From Hyposmocoma kahamanoa (Eukaryota > Arthropoda > Insecta > Lepidoptera > Cosmopterigidae), in contig NW_020653854.1 of the NCBI RefSeq assembly GCF_003589595.1, forward strand, positions 23,509,331-23,573,330: DNA of 64,000 bases, read 5' to 3'. Positions 1-10,930 of the stretch are shown here, one piece after another. Both the position numbers and the translations under genes were made by a program. Each line of letters opens with the position of its first letter. The first letter of the stretch is position 1. Below the pieces are notes generated by a model. That model saw only the letters and a program-made list of their open reading frames with translations, searched no databases and had not been told where the DNA came from.

Positions 1-19
1 GAATTTGAATTTAAATTTG

Positions 20-160
20 ACATAAACAACCACAAATTACGCCCAAACTCGCGAGATAAATAAATGTAGGCCATACAAATATTTCTCCCGGCCCGGGAAT
101 CGAACCCGGGACCACTACGTAGCAGTCCAGAATGGTAACTGTTCGACCTCATGGGCAGTT
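20..160 (-). repeat. tRNA-derived SINE, family B
   Basis: On the minus strand a perfect polymerase III B box (GGTTCGATTCC, 96-106) sits in a GTCCCGGG...CCCGGGCC hairpin like a T-arm, preceded by a CAGTTACCATTCTGGACTG anticodon-arm-like segment. The body (tttatctcgcgagtttgg) recurs at 23.6, 30.0 and 33.5 kb. Confidence 0.75.
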
Positions 161-338
161 ATTAATAGAATGTAATGGAAGTATTTATATCAGGCCATGT
201 GATTCATCATAGATTTTCTTACACGCTCAGGGTAAAAAGCGAATAAATATTGCTGTGAATACTCATACTGCATAATTTTACAAGCAAAATATAATATTGG
301 ACTTTTATAGGTATGGGAGCGCGGGGAAGGAGTTAGAC

Positions 339-509
339 CAGAGGTTCCCAGACTTTTTCTCATAGACCACTTTCAAAATTTAGCTGGTTCCGGTGGACCC
401 CCTGCAGCAACATTTCTACCATATTCCATATCCAAATTATTTTTTGTCACGCCAACGTAGACCCCCTTCGAGTCTCCCGTGGACACCTGGACCACTTTGG
501 GAACTAAGG
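339..509. mobile_element. hAT-like MITE, 171 bp
   Basis: Imperfect terminal inverted repeats (CAGAGGTTCCCA against CCTTAGTTCCCA read inward) flanked by an exact 8-bp duplication AGTTAGAC (331-338 and 510-517). An 8-bp target duplication and GGTTCCCA-type ends fit the hAT superfamily. No coding sequence. Confidence 0.65.
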
Positions 510-621
510 AGTTAGACAAACGCTGGCTGGTACCACAGAACACTATCTGGTAACACACTGCTTTATTGTTATAAAATGAGGACGGTAGGCGTCACAGACA
601 CACAATGTACTTAATAGTAGT

Positions 622-735
622 TTCAAAGTCAAAGTCAAAGTCAAAGATTATTTATTCCATAGGTAAAATAAATTTACACTTGAAAACGTCACATTTAAGC
701 TACTGCTCGTTCACTATGTGACTTTATGTGACTGT
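622..735. repeat. LINE 3' tail with (TCAAAG)n
   Basis: Four TCAAAG units (623-646) lead into ATTATTTATTCC and a GCTACTGCTCGTTCACTATG stretch. A similar arrangement occurs at 28640-28790; this is a common non-LTR 3' end in moths and butterflies. Confidence 0.5.
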
Positions 736-739
736 TACA

Positions 740-1460
740 TAATGAAAGGCATTAAAATATGAGTGTGGGTTTCATCACACGAGTGTTTTAAAGCCTAATT
801 ATGTACAGTTACATACACTGCTTTATCTATACACATATTATAAGCTCTCAATTATGTGTTCAGGAACCGCATGTTACGACTGGCGAAATGGCGGCAAATA
901 AAGACTTTTCTCACGCATGTCACAAGAACGTAGTTTTTATTTAATTAATAGACAAACTAGAGTCGGTCCCAACTATCATATCGTTCGATATCAAGTAACG
1001 TGTGAAATTTGTCAAAATTGTTTGCTATTGGCATGGCATTTCATTTCGAATAAAACTTCATCTCGACTGATATTAGAATTGAGGTCAAATAAAAGTGTTT
1101 TGTTTTTCAGAGATGTTCGAAATTTGAATGTAATAATAACATCGAATTCGATGTTAATATGAAGTAATAATGACATTTTCACAGATAAGAAATTTTCTAA
1201 CAGAACAGTATACCTTTATGATGGTCGTAATTTGCCATTTTTGAACACATCATAGAGAGTTTATGATATGTGTGTAGATAAACGCTTAAACAACAGATTT
1301 TTTCATAGGCTTTGTTCCTGTCAAGAACCGTAATTGTATTTTCTACAATAATTCAATTTCTCTCGAATGTACTTGTAATCGACAATAATGGGATCATGGT
1401 CGCAAGTCACAGTTTGAAATTCAAAATTTTACTTGTATAATTGTATTTTTATGCTACTTG
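740..1460. other. No recognised feature
   Basis: AT-rich. The open frames at 917-1162 and nearby have no recognisable motif and no coding bias I can see. Confidence 0.4.
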
Positions 1461-1716
1461 TAGTAGCAGTAGCCATCTTACTTTTTCTGCCAGTAAGCGT
1501 TACTGCATTTCGGTTTTGAAGAATAAAGTTTCTGGTGAAATTGGGCATAATGGTACTTGTAAACTTATGTCTCAGGGTGACGAGCACAGTAGCAGTGTCC
1601 CCCAGATCTTTGCTATTTAAAGCTCTGAGTGGCACTGCAACTGTTATGGACAGGTGTGTCGCTTACCACCAGGCGCACGACTTGTTCGTTTCGCTAATTG
1701 GTATCATAGAAAAAAT
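1461..1716 (+). repeat. SINE family A (~280-bp), copy 1
   Basis: Nearly full-length copy in sense orientation. It begins TAGTAGCAGTAG, contains CTTATGTCTCAGGGTGACG, and ends CACGACTTGTTCG then TGGTATCATAGAAAAAA. The A-rich 3' end, shared with other sense copies, sets the orientation. About 20 copies lie in the window. A and B boxes are not clear. Confidence 0.8.
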
Positions 1717-1800
1717 TATGCATATCGGTTGAGGAACGGCCGAGGGCCGATTAGTTCCGTTAGAAACTTTATGCAATTTAAAAGTCGATATTACCGCAGG

Positions 1801-2394
1801 CCGTATTCACCTTTTTCCCGTACTAATACGGTTCATTTTGATTGGTTCGAGCGGCAGGAACACTGGTTTTACTAATGAAAGTAAAGTCCTTTGAAAAATA
1901 TACATCCTATAGTAATACCGGTTTTATTTAGTTCAATTGATATAAAAAATAAAAAAATTGTACGTAAACATTGACTTACAAATAAATGGACGACGGCTCT
2001 AATACAAAAACCACGAAAAAAATGTCTCAAGTCAACCTATTTAAACGTACAGACATGTAGAGGAATATGAAAAAGCTTTTAAATTGTAATGTCATCGCAG
2101 TACTGTCTAATTTTTCTTGCTTCGCTGTCAGTCAAACAAACGAAGACTAAAGCGTGAATGACGCTCTGTATACGATTTTAACGCCCTATATGTAAGTTCG
2201 GACACGTTTTAGCGCGGACCCGACGTCCATATAATTGTAAGTCAATGTACGTAAAGTACTTATTGAAAACAGCAGTTTTCTGGTAACATTTTTAAGAACC
2301 ATAAATAGTCCAAAGTCCAAAGTAATTGATTCAACAATTTCACTGTTATGCAAAATCAACCAAAGCCATTTGAGGTAGTACAGACTGTTAAGTG
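1801..2394 (+). repeat. Unclassified repeat R3, copy 1, split by a MITE
   Basis: Shares blocks with 3506-3878: CCGTACTA...TACG, ACGTAAAGTACTTATTGAA, and AATCAACCAAAGCC. It is interrupted at 1969-2247 by a hAT-like MITE. A third partial copy lies at 30319-30479. No coding capacity or termini recognised. Confidence 0.6.
1969..2247. mobile_element. hAT-like MITE family M1, copy 1 (279 bp)
   Basis: Terminal inverted repeats of about 24 bp (CATTGACTTACAA... and its complement, ending TTGTAAGTCAATG) with an exact 8-bp target duplication TACGTAAA (1961-1968 and 2248-2255). Two further copies at 10460 and 13356. No coding sequence. Confidence 0.9.
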
Positions 2395-2436
2395 TATGCC
2401 AATAAGGCTTTGCTTGTTGCGTTCGCTCCTCTTCGG

Positions 2437-2950
2437 TAAATAAAATATTTATTTATTTATTTATTTATTGGTTCAGCAACAGCTTAACACACTTAACATT
2501 TTTAAATCTACATTTTATATTTATGTAAGACTAGTCTGTAAGCCAATTACAGCCGAACACATCATTCACATAATCATATTAAAACATCATTTAAAAAAGA
2601 AAGATTACCACAATTTAAAAAAAATAAAATGAACTATTAATAAATTATTCTATTAAAAATATACATGTAATAATTATTTATATGCAATTTAAAAAATATA
2701 TTCTTTAAGATTTTATAGATAACAATTTGTAATTTTAGAGCACTGAAATTTAATTGTCAATATCTGATGAGTAGGCCGCTACTACTTTGTCTTTATGACG
2801 GGATAAACTGTCAAAATATATATCCAGGTTTGCGCGACTATTCAGGATATTGTAGTTGGAAGCATTCTGGACACTGGGGAAAGGCTCATTAAATTTGTCC
2901 TGGAAAAGGGCACATGAAAAGGATTGCTAAGTTGCCTTCTTGAGTTGGGA
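2437..2950 (-). mobile_element. LINE 3' end with reverse transcriptase C-terminus
   Basis: An ATTT-rich tail (2446-2470) marks the 3' end. On the minus strand 2917-2750 reads openly to a stop and contains LDIYFDSLSRHKDKV, like the extreme C-terminus of jockey/CR1-group ORF2 proteins. 5' truncated. Confidence 0.6.
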
Positions 2951-2959
2951 CGCGGAACA

Positions 2960-3505
2960 GTATGTGCGATTCTCGATAATACTTCCGGACAATCCATACA
3001 CCCCCGCAGCAACTTGTAGAGGAAAACCTGGTCATTTATGCCTCTTATTTTCTTATCTTATTACATATCCACATGTAAGATGCAGCTTTACAATTTGGCC
3101 TGTGGACGTAGTAAGTAACATAGAAATCAATTTACATCTTCACCTTTTTTTTTTTTCAAAAGAAACCGCCATTAAATAAATCATTATACCACTTTGTACC
3201 ACTTACACACACACGAATTTGTTACTGAATACCGTAAAATGAGTTTCTTTATCCAAAGCAAACAGGGTCAAATTGCTTACCTAATTACGGGATTGCTAGG
3301 CATTGTAAATTCACTTTTAATATAAATTGCCAAGAATGTTCAATGTCAAAAGAATATTAAAGCCGTTCATACCGCAAAATTTACATCAGTATATCATGGC
3401 ACGAGGCAACCCGTTTCGCTGTATTATGGATCTTGAAAAAACAACTGTGTACTAGCCACCTATTGCTACTCCATAAGAAAAGAGTCTTTTTTTGTCTTAA
3501 TTCTA
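2960..3505. other. No recognised feature
   Basis: AT-rich sequence with a T-run at 3147-3157. No motif recognised. Confidence 0.4.
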
Positions 3506-3878
3506 TTCTGCCTCAGCTTGGATTCATTTTTTTTTCCGTACTATAAATACGTTCCATTTTGCATGTGTCTTTATTTCAGGGTTTATTTTTTTACGAACGA
3601 AATAAAGCTATTTGAAAAATGTACACGTGTTCTATTTCTTTCAGTTGACATAAAAAATCAATTGGTATACGTAAAGTACTTATTGAATACAGTGGTTTTC
3701 ATGTAAAATTTTGAGGTAAGTTTGTGTTTTTTTTTTCTATCGTGAAGATCTTTAGGAATCATGTTTTCACACCGTATAGTAAAGTCCTCAATATTACTGA
3801 ATATGTTTTGTTGTATCAACCAAGTATGTTTGGTTGAATCAACCAAAGCCGTTTGAGTTAGTGTAGACTCTTAAGTGA
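3506..3878 (+). repeat. Unclassified repeat R3, copy 2 (uninterrupted)
   Basis: Homologous to 1801-2394 but without the MITE, so it preserves the empty-site arrangement TATACGTAAAGTACTT. A third partial copy at 30319 shares the GAGGTAAGTTTGTG plus T-run segment. Confidence 0.6.
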
Positions 3879-4082
3879 CGGGACGAACAAATCGTTTGGC
3901 GAACATTATTACACTTCAGTAATGAGTATATGAAGATACGTCGATCACAAGATTGGAGATATCCTTAACAAAGGACGGGTTAAAAGTATCAAGATTGAAT
4001 AGGCACGAACATTTATGATGAGATTGATGCGAGTGAAGGGAAAAAAGTTTGTAAATAACGAAGCGAATGCAAGTTTTTTGTG

Positions 4083-4180
4083 GTACCAAATGACCTGGTA
4101 ATGATAATCGTGAGCCTGGTAAGTGACACGCCTGCCCATAGTAGTTGCAAAGCTGTTCAGAGCTTTACATCTTAAAGGTC
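4083..4180 (-). repeat. SINE family A, partial copy 2
   Basis: Antisense 3' portion: AAGTGACACGCCTGCCCATAG followed by TTCAGAGCTTTACATC. A further antisense 3'-end scrap (GTGACGGGACGAACAAATCG) lies at 3876-3895. Confidence 0.55.
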
Positions 4181-4269
4181 AAACTTCATGGCTAAGGAAA
4201 AAAATGTTTTGTATGAAATAAACTCTTAAACAACATTCTTTCTCAGTTTCTTTCTCATAAATATATTTA

Positions 4270-4524
4270 AAAGGTAGGTGAGATACGCCTGTCCGTAACA
4301 ATTGCAGTGCCACTCAGAGCTTCAAATCACAAATATCTGAGGGGCACTGCCACTGCGCCCGAGACATAAGTTGATAAGTCCCATGTGCCTGTAATTTCAG
4401 CAGCACCCTTACCCTTCAAAAATGGAAAGCAGTAATGCTTACATTAATGCTTGGCGCAGAAATAGGTAAGGTGGCTGTACTTTCCTGGACGAACCCTTTC
4501 ACAACGAGCTTTACTGGTACTAAA
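4270..4524 (-). repeat. SINE family A, copy 3
   Basis: Nearly full-length antisense copy, from GATACGCCTGTCCGTAAC to CAACGAGCTTTACTGGTAC. Divergent from other copies by many substitutions. Confidence 0.75.
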
Positions 4525-4525
4525 G

Positions 4526-5195
4526 AGTCAGTCGTAACCATGAAGAAACAATCACAAAAACCTAAGAACTCGATATCTTTGCACGTGTTTATATCCTGTA
4601 TCGTATACGACCCATCGTTATCGTTTTATCAACTCAAAACCTGGAATGTTTGTAGCATACCTTTTTAAGTCGTTTCACGCATCAAAATACAGTGAAATTT
4701 CAAAAGGTTGAAAAATGTAATTAGGTTGTTTCTGTACACGATCTTCGTATGTTTTAATTAAAGTGGATATTTGGAATAGACATTCTATTAACCCCACCAA
4801 TGTACGAAAGTTTTAAGTGCCAGAGGCTCGCAATATGCTGACAGCACATAGATCGATCACCAGCGCTAACGTCATCATATCACGGCATATAAGATGAATT
4901 ATGTTTTCATTGTGCGTTAAGTGGAAAAGTTGAGTTTTCAACATACTTTAAAACAGCTTTGAATTTCAAATAAAACAGCTTCCATAATGAACGCGTAATA
5001 TTCTCAAGTATTTTCTTTATGACGCTTCGTGAGAGTCTTGAGTATATCAACAACATTGGGTGGAACCACGGAAGACAAAAAAACAATGGAAGTGACTTAA
5101 GCCTCGATTGACTCTTAATTTGAAACACTACAAAATCTTTATATTGATTTTCATTGTAATTTCAAATTTTTCAATCAATTTCAATCAATTTATTT
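4526..5195. other. No gene; short Penelope-terminal scrap at 4556-4573
   Basis: The fragment AACCTAAGAACTCGATATC matches the outer end of the Penelope-type repeats described below. The remainder is unrecognised AT-rich sequence. Confidence 0.4.
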
Positions 5196-5443
5196 ATAGG
5201 AATGAAACTATTTTTCCGGATTTAAATCGCGTATATTTGTTTTTTCAAACAAACCGACGTTTCGGGCCCTTTACAGGTCCCATGGTCACGGTTGACTGAC
5301 ATACTTTAAAATAGCTCAGTTAACAATACATACAATAGTTCAGTCAACCGTGACCATGGGACCTGTAAAGGGCCCGAAACGTCGGTTTGTTTGAAAAAAC
5401 AAATATACGCGATTTAAATCCGGAAAAATAGTTTCATTCCTAT
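5196..5443. mobile_element. Penelope-type terminal repeats in perfect inverted arrangement
   Basis: Two 104-bp arms (5196-5299 minus sense, 5340-5443 plus sense) are identical in inverted orientation around a 40-bp spacer. They contain GGGCCCGAAACGTCGGTTTG and GCGATTTAAATCCGGAAAAA. The same unit lies just downstream of a GIY-YIG Penelope-like coding remnant at 55 kb, so I read it as the pseudo-LTR of that family. Inverted terminal units are known for Penelope-like elements. The plus arm continues to the family's outer end (AACCTAAGAACTC) at about 5471. Confidence 0.75.
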
Positions 5444-5471
5444 GTATAACAATCGCGAAAACCTAAGAACT

Positions 5472-6030
5472 CAATTTATTTATTTATTTGTCTGAATAAG
5501 GTACATATAGTTCTTATTTTAAATACAAATATCCAGCTTATTCTACCATAGTTGGCATACAAATATAAAATGTCACTTTATTACTTATATTTAAAAATAA
5601 AAATAAAAAATTAATTTCCACTATTATGTCATATTTTAAATTAAAATAATATAAGCAAAACTAAATAAAATTCAAAATAACATAAAAACAAATTCAATAA
5701 TAATATCTCAGTAATTAGGCGTCAAAGAATCAGGCGTCAGTCAGGGAGTAAAAAGTGCTATTTATCAAGAATTTCAACAATTTTATTTTATATTCATTAA
5801 AATTATTAATTAATCTTAGCTCCCTTGCCAAATTATTATAAAGTTTTGGCACCATGATATATGCACTTTTGCCAAAAAGTGCAGTCTTATGTGACTCTAT
5901 ACATAATTTCTCACAATTACGTGCTCGTGCAACTTTCCGAAACATGTCAGGATTTTTTCTAATAAAAATTGAACACTCATATATATAAAGTCCCGGTAAC
6001 GTTAACAAACGAAGTTCCTTAAAAAATGGC
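5472..6030 (-). mobile_element. LINE 3' end with reverse transcriptase C-terminus
   Basis: An ATTT-rich 3' end at 5472. The minus strand from 6008 to 5730 is open for 92 codons, with LPGLYIYECSIFIRKN followed by a KTALFGKSAYIMVPKLYNNL segment, typical of the post-polymerase domain of jockey/CR1-like non-LTR elements. The catalytic domain is missing (5' truncated). Confidence 0.7.
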
Positions 6031-6127
6031 TTGCAACTGTGCGTCCGTTTTAAATTGCAGTTTAAAATCTTTTTCTCATCAATCTCAGTTTGCGTTTTAA
6101 AACTTTACTCTCTTAGCATATCGTTAA

Positions 6128-6455
6128 AAGTTCAATACCATCAATAGCTATTATCACAACATACGACGTTTTGATATTATATTTAAATTTCAATCAATAT
6201 GCTGCCATCTAGCTGTTAATTGCAGAACGACGACGAATTGGAGTTTTTATTTACTTTTTCAAAAAAGAAGCGACCAGCAGGGGTTAAAGCTTTACTTTCG
6301 TTTCTTATAATAAACAAATTATTTCGATAAACAGAAAATTGAAGATTGATTAAAGACTTTCCGATGATATTAAATACCACCACTGGTAATATTTTTGATG
6401 CTGCTATCATTTTTGCACTCCAAAACAGCACAATAAGGCATTTTTTTAGGATTTT
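6128..6455 (+). repeat. Unclassified repeat R4, copy 1
   Basis: Collinear with 9741-10116 in direct orientation. Shared blocks: TTCAATACCAT, ATCAATATGCTGC, AACGACGACGAA, AAGAAGCGACCA, AATAAGGCATTT. No termini or coding capacity recognised. Confidence 0.6.
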
Positions 6456-6649
6456 AGAGAAATTGCACGAAAGAATCACACAACCATACCACACAAAGCG
6501 AAAATAGCGGACTAAGCGAAGACTGAGTTCTGATAGGTCTTTCGAGACCTATAGCTGGCACGCGTCTGACGCTAACTAACCACTTCTACTGTATTTATTG
6601 TTCTGTGGGTGGAATATGCCTACGTCTAGTCTCCTGATGATAGAAAGGG

Positions 6650-7175
6650 GATGGCGAAATTATTTCATGCTATCCTGTGGAATACTGATAAGCGGTCAAC
6701 TTTACGACGGTGTTCAGGGCTTTGTGGGTTCGCCTCTACTAAATCCGAGCCACCAACAAGCCTCTTGACACGTTTCTCAATGCAATCCAAGGATATTTTC
6801 ATCGTATCGACGGCATACACTATACTGTTGCGGCCCAAAACTCATCCACGCCAACCGCTTCACTCGTAGCGGCCATTAAGTCTTCAAGCGTGCAGGGCAC
6901 GATAGATTGAGCCATCGTTTCAATTGCATCTTATAAACAATTCAGATTAGAGCCATCCAAAAATCTCCATCTGAACAATTGTGACCTGAAAAGTTGTCCT
7001 TAGTCCGGTCAACCTGAGAAAACCATTTAAGGACTTCCAGATCGGCCCATGGCAATTCGTGTTCAGGAGAAAGACTCTCAGAAGGCGGGACAGAGGTAAA
7101 TGTTAATAAATCCAAGGCGATCAGTTGTTATTTAGCAGATCCATCCCATAGGTGGCAACAGTACTCCATAAACAT
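6650..7175 (-). pseudogene. LINE reverse transcriptase C-terminal remnant
   Basis: On the minus strand a broken reading gives MEYCCHLWDGSAK (about 7172-7134), nearly the same as MEYCSHLWDGSAK in the LINE at 42-44 kb. It continues as LDCIEKRVKRLVGG and EHRRKVDRLSVFHRI near 6800-6680. These are the standard post-polymerase motifs of that LINE type. The part between them is stop-ridden, and the 3' end is missing. Confidence 0.6.
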
Positions 7176-7199
7176 ACATTATGTATCATCATCACCCGT

Positions 7200-7300
7200 G
7201 CACCAGTGGCGTAGCGTGGGGGTGCAGAGGGGAGGCCATGGCCTCGGCCGGCGCAACAGTGGGCGGCGAGCGCGGTCGAGTTCTAACTAGTCAATGTTAT
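7200..7300. other. GC-rich patch with a hAT-type end sequence
   Basis: CAGTGGCGTAGCGTGGG at 7205 resembles the terminal inverted repeat of many insect hAT elements. I cannot find the matching other end nearby, so the element is not delimited. Confidence 0.25.
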
Positions 7301-7733
7301 TTTTGGTACTTAAAATTAGAAAATAAATTCCACTATTTGAGAAAACGACGTCCTACACAACTTAAAGGTGGTGACAGCAGGCGAACATAAAAAACACTGT
7401 CTACGAACTATATACGGAAAGTGCTTTTCGTGTAAATTGTCGAACTCGACGTCTTATAACAAAGTTGACTGGGGCCATAATATAGCAGTACTTAGGAAAC
7501 AACTGCGCCTTCCATTTTAAATAATGGATTCGCACCCTTGCTGTGATAAGGTCACATCTGCAAAACGTCAACTTTTCAGAAAAGGGGTTTAAAGATTTTA
7601 CGAACTAAATTAATCGATATACTTTATACAGGCCATATTATTTGTACGACTTTCATGTGATAAAAGCACTTTTGACGTGATGATCACATGTGGTTTTATT
7701 ATACCACAAAATAGGCCACTCTAAATCTATTAA

Positions 7734-7938
7734 GCCGGGTACTCATTAGGGAGCTGTAACTGTAACATGACATACGGCAACGAGGTTTTAGTGTGTACGC
7801 TTGAAACAGTCTTCAATCAGACGGTTCACAGCGAACCGCACGCGTTCCGCTCGCGACAGGCTGGCGAACCATACACCATGATTTTTGGTTACATTACATG
7901 TAACGGTTACGATTACAGCTAGCTAGTAAGTACCCGGC
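7734..7938. mobile_element. MITE family M2, tandem copy 1 (205 bp)
   Basis: Ends GCCGGGTACTCATTAG and CTAGTAAGTACCCGGC form a terminal inverted repeat of about 30 bp with mismatches. A second copy follows after 6 bp. No clean target duplication for either copy alone. Confidence 0.7.
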
Positions 7939-7944
7939 TGTAGA

Positions 7945-8145
7945 GCCAGGTGCTCATTAGCGAGCTGTATATTCTAGTGTGTACTCGCGAAACAGTCTTC
8001 ACTCACTAGAACGAATACCTGGTTATAGTCGGCTCACTGCAAACCACACGCGTTTCGCTCGCTGCATCGCGATCCACGAACACACTATGATTTTCGGTAA
8101 CACATCGGTTACGTGTACAGTACAGCTCGCTAGTGAGTACCCGGC
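7945..8145. mobile_element. MITE family M2, tandem copy 2 (201 bp)
   Basis: Same ends (GCCAGGTGCTCATTAG and CTAGTGAGTACCCGGC) and same orientation as copy 1. Internal blocks are shared, such as GTGTGTACTCGCGAAACAG against GTGTGTACGCTTGAAACAG. The two differ by many substitutions, so the tandem is not recent. Confidence 0.7.
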
Positions 8146-8159
8146 TTTAGAACACTCTA

Positions 8160-9131
8160 CTCCCTCTAATAGCCTATTTTTTCAAATCGGCTAAAACCAG
8201 CTAATGACCCTGATTACCACACATTATCACATTTCGGGCGTTTGCGTGTGACACTGACGTCATCGACTAGATCACGCAACAACAGAGCTGTTATATTATT
8301 AATAGGGGAAATATTGTTGTGGGCAAACCCATTATGACCTACAAAATGAATGATATTTACTTAGTCAATTACATGTTTTATACGTTGCCATTATTAAACT
8401 ATGGGTTGGAGTGACTACTTTGAATGTTGTTTTTTTTATTGTATTCTATTAAAAAAAGATTCTTCCTGTCCCTGCAAGCTGTCTTGTCGTGTCCGGGTCG
8501 CCATCTCATATTATTAAAAAGGATGGACGTAGATGGTAGAGTGAAATACGTTGATTTAAAGAGACATGTATATTGTTCGGTCTTCAGAATATATGTAAGT
8601 AAATAATACAATATAAAATAAAATGTAAACTTAAATGCTAACCTAGCAACTCGCACCACAAGTTGCAGTTGGGCTATAAATATCGTCTATCTATCTACAA
8701 CATTTTGCTGGGATTTAAACACTTGGTCTAAGGCGTGTGTGGGACATTGTGAATAATTTTAGAACAAGATCTTGGGGGCGTGTCTCTTTAATTTTTGAAA
8801 TGTTTGATTAGACTGTTTTGCCATTAAGTTTCTTGCAAGTAGGCCAGGATGCCTTTGTAAGCGTTTAGAATAAGCAAGCAGCGAGTGCTTTATCTCCTCT
8901 TTTGTGGTTTTAATTTCCTTCGAGTCTTCATGATGTGTTAAAAATTAAATAAACTAATCTTGCTTTGCTTGCATTCAGCGAATTCCCATAGTCCTCATCG
9001 GTCGTCGGTCCACCTTGTGTGTGGTATTGTCCACGCTGCGTCTTCCAGTACCTTTTCCTACTTAACTCTTTGTTGTGGCGACCTCTGGGAGAGGCCTATG
9101 TCGAATAATGATGGTCATGAAACTAGTCTAT
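8160..9131. other. No gene recognised
   Basis: Mixed sequence. 8975-9115 (CATAGTCCTCATCGGTCGTC and following) has the more even base composition of a TE body, but I cannot place it. Confidence 0.35.
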
Positions 9132-9309
9132 GTCTAATATTATCATAATAACCGGTTGATGACTGTACCACCTCAGTCAACCGTAATCATGAGACCTGTA
9201 AAGGGCCCGAAACGTTAGTTTGCTTGAAAAAACATATATTCGCGATTTAAATCCGGCAAAATAGTTTCATTTCCTATGCGCAGCAATCGCGAAAACCTAA
9301 GAACTTGAT
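9132..9309 (+). mobile_element. Solo Penelope-type terminal repeat
   Basis: Plus-sense unit from TCTAATATTATC through GTACCACCTCAGTCAACCG and GGGCCCGAAACGTTAG to CCTAAGAACTTGAT. It differs from the 5.3-kb arms by scattered substitutions. No coding sequence next to it. Confidence 0.7.
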
Positions 9310-9740
9310 GATGAAAGTAATTGTAGTTTTTAATTAATTTAAAATCATCTGTATTGTTTCTGTAATTGATGTTTTCCTTTACAGGTAAGCAACTTGAGAT
9401 CGTAGCAAATACAACCGTCATCATGTCGCTGTGAGTACAGTTCTTTCCCTTTACTTCTCGATTACATTATATACTTACCTACGGTACTATCGACATTTAT
9501 TGGAAGCTTCGAAATCGTTCTCGATTTATCGAAATAGGCCAATTTTATTGCTACCAGCACGGAAGAATAAAAACAATGAAGAGGCTTAAGTCTCTTACTA
9601 CCAGAACCGCTGTCCCGAAACACACATAATTTAGACACTATAAAGTTTTAATAATGATTGGTTGTAGTTTCTAATTCAAGATGAAGTAAATAATTCTGGA
9701 CTGTTAATATAATGTAATTTTACTTATAAACAATATGTTG

Positions 9741-10116
9741 AAAATTCAATACCATGTTATAGCAAGTTACGACATTTTGGTATTTATATTGAAATTTAAA
9801 TCAATATGCTGCTATCTAGCGGTCAATAGCTGAACGACGACGAACGATTATCAACTACGAGTAGCGTGGAAAATTCGAGATGTTTACTTAGTTCTCCGAA
9901 AAGAAGCGACCATATTGCAGCTGTATAAGGTTTAGTTTCGTTTCTCGTAACAAAAAAAATATTATGATAAATGGAAAATTGAACAATTACAAGAATTAAA
10001 TAAAAATAGATTTAACGGTGATTAAAAACACCATCATGGATAATATTACAGGTGCGACTATCTTTATTGCACACCAAAGTAGCGAAATAAGAAATAAGGC
10101 ATTTCTCTGCGATTAT
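9741..10116 (+). repeat. Unclassified repeat R4, copy 2
   Basis: Partner of 6128-6455, about 3.6 kb away in the same orientation. Diverged but collinear, with small insertions such as CGATTATCAACTACGAGTAG. Confidence 0.6.
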
Positions 10117-10459
10117 CGACCACAACGTTCGCACTGAGTTCAAGTATGTGGAACTGCACGTACTGTGTAGAAGTGTTTCTACCGTATTGTTTAAATTACA
10201 TACACATAAGTTTTAGACCAAACTATCAAAAACAACGATAATATATTTATGTGCCATTCTCAGCATAATTGTATCAAATATCATATATATCAAAAATTCA
10301 CTCACACTCTTTCAGACGCACACATTTTAATTAACTGCAATCTCCTAATTATAAGTTAAATCAATTGTATTACTGGGTGATGTGGAATAAATGGTGGTAA
10401 TATGGAAAAGCGGGAATACCGAACCCATACTATTTATTACAAACAAATGTAAGTTAATC

Positions 10460-10744
10460 ATTAACTAACAAATAAAGGGACGACGGGTCTAATACAAAAA
10501 CCACGAAAAAAATGTCCCAAGTCAACCTATTTAAACGTAGTGACATGTAAAGGAATACGAAAAAGCTAAAAAGTTGAATTTAAATTGTAATGTCATCGCA
10601 GTACTGTCTAATTTTGCTTGCTTCGCTGTCAGTCGAACAAAAGAAGACTAGAGCGTGAATGACGCTCTGTATACGATTTTAACGCCCTATAAGTTCGGAC
10701 ACTTTTTAGCGCGGACCCGACGTCCATATAATTGTAAGTCAATG
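10460..10744. mobile_element. hAT-like MITE family M1, copy 2 (285 bp)
   Basis: Same family as 1969-2247, with exact 8-bp duplication AAGTTAAT (10452-10459 and 10745-10752). The left TIR has drifted (CATTAACTAAC); the right one is intact (GTAAGTCAATG). Confidence 0.9.
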
Positions 10745-10930
10745 AAGTTAATGCAAATATTTTTGGTTTATTTTTACATACAATTTTGATACCTGTTTCG
10801 TTGGCCATTGTAGTCCCCGCTAACCGGCAAATCTTTCATAATCCATTCCCATCAATCATGTCTTAAACGCTATTATTACTTCATTAAGGTTAACAACGAA
10901 TCATTTTTACGTATATATACTATCAGATAC

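Noticed and set aside
88..160. Genuine tRNA gene on the minus strand
   Set aside because: Good B box and T-arm only. The same sequence with its SINE body occurs three more times.
9150..9180. Complete hammerhead with TTGATGAC as catalytic box
   Set aside because: The GATGA is present only in this copy (GAAGA at 54.8 kb) and the first position is T instead of C, so it is not a conserved core.
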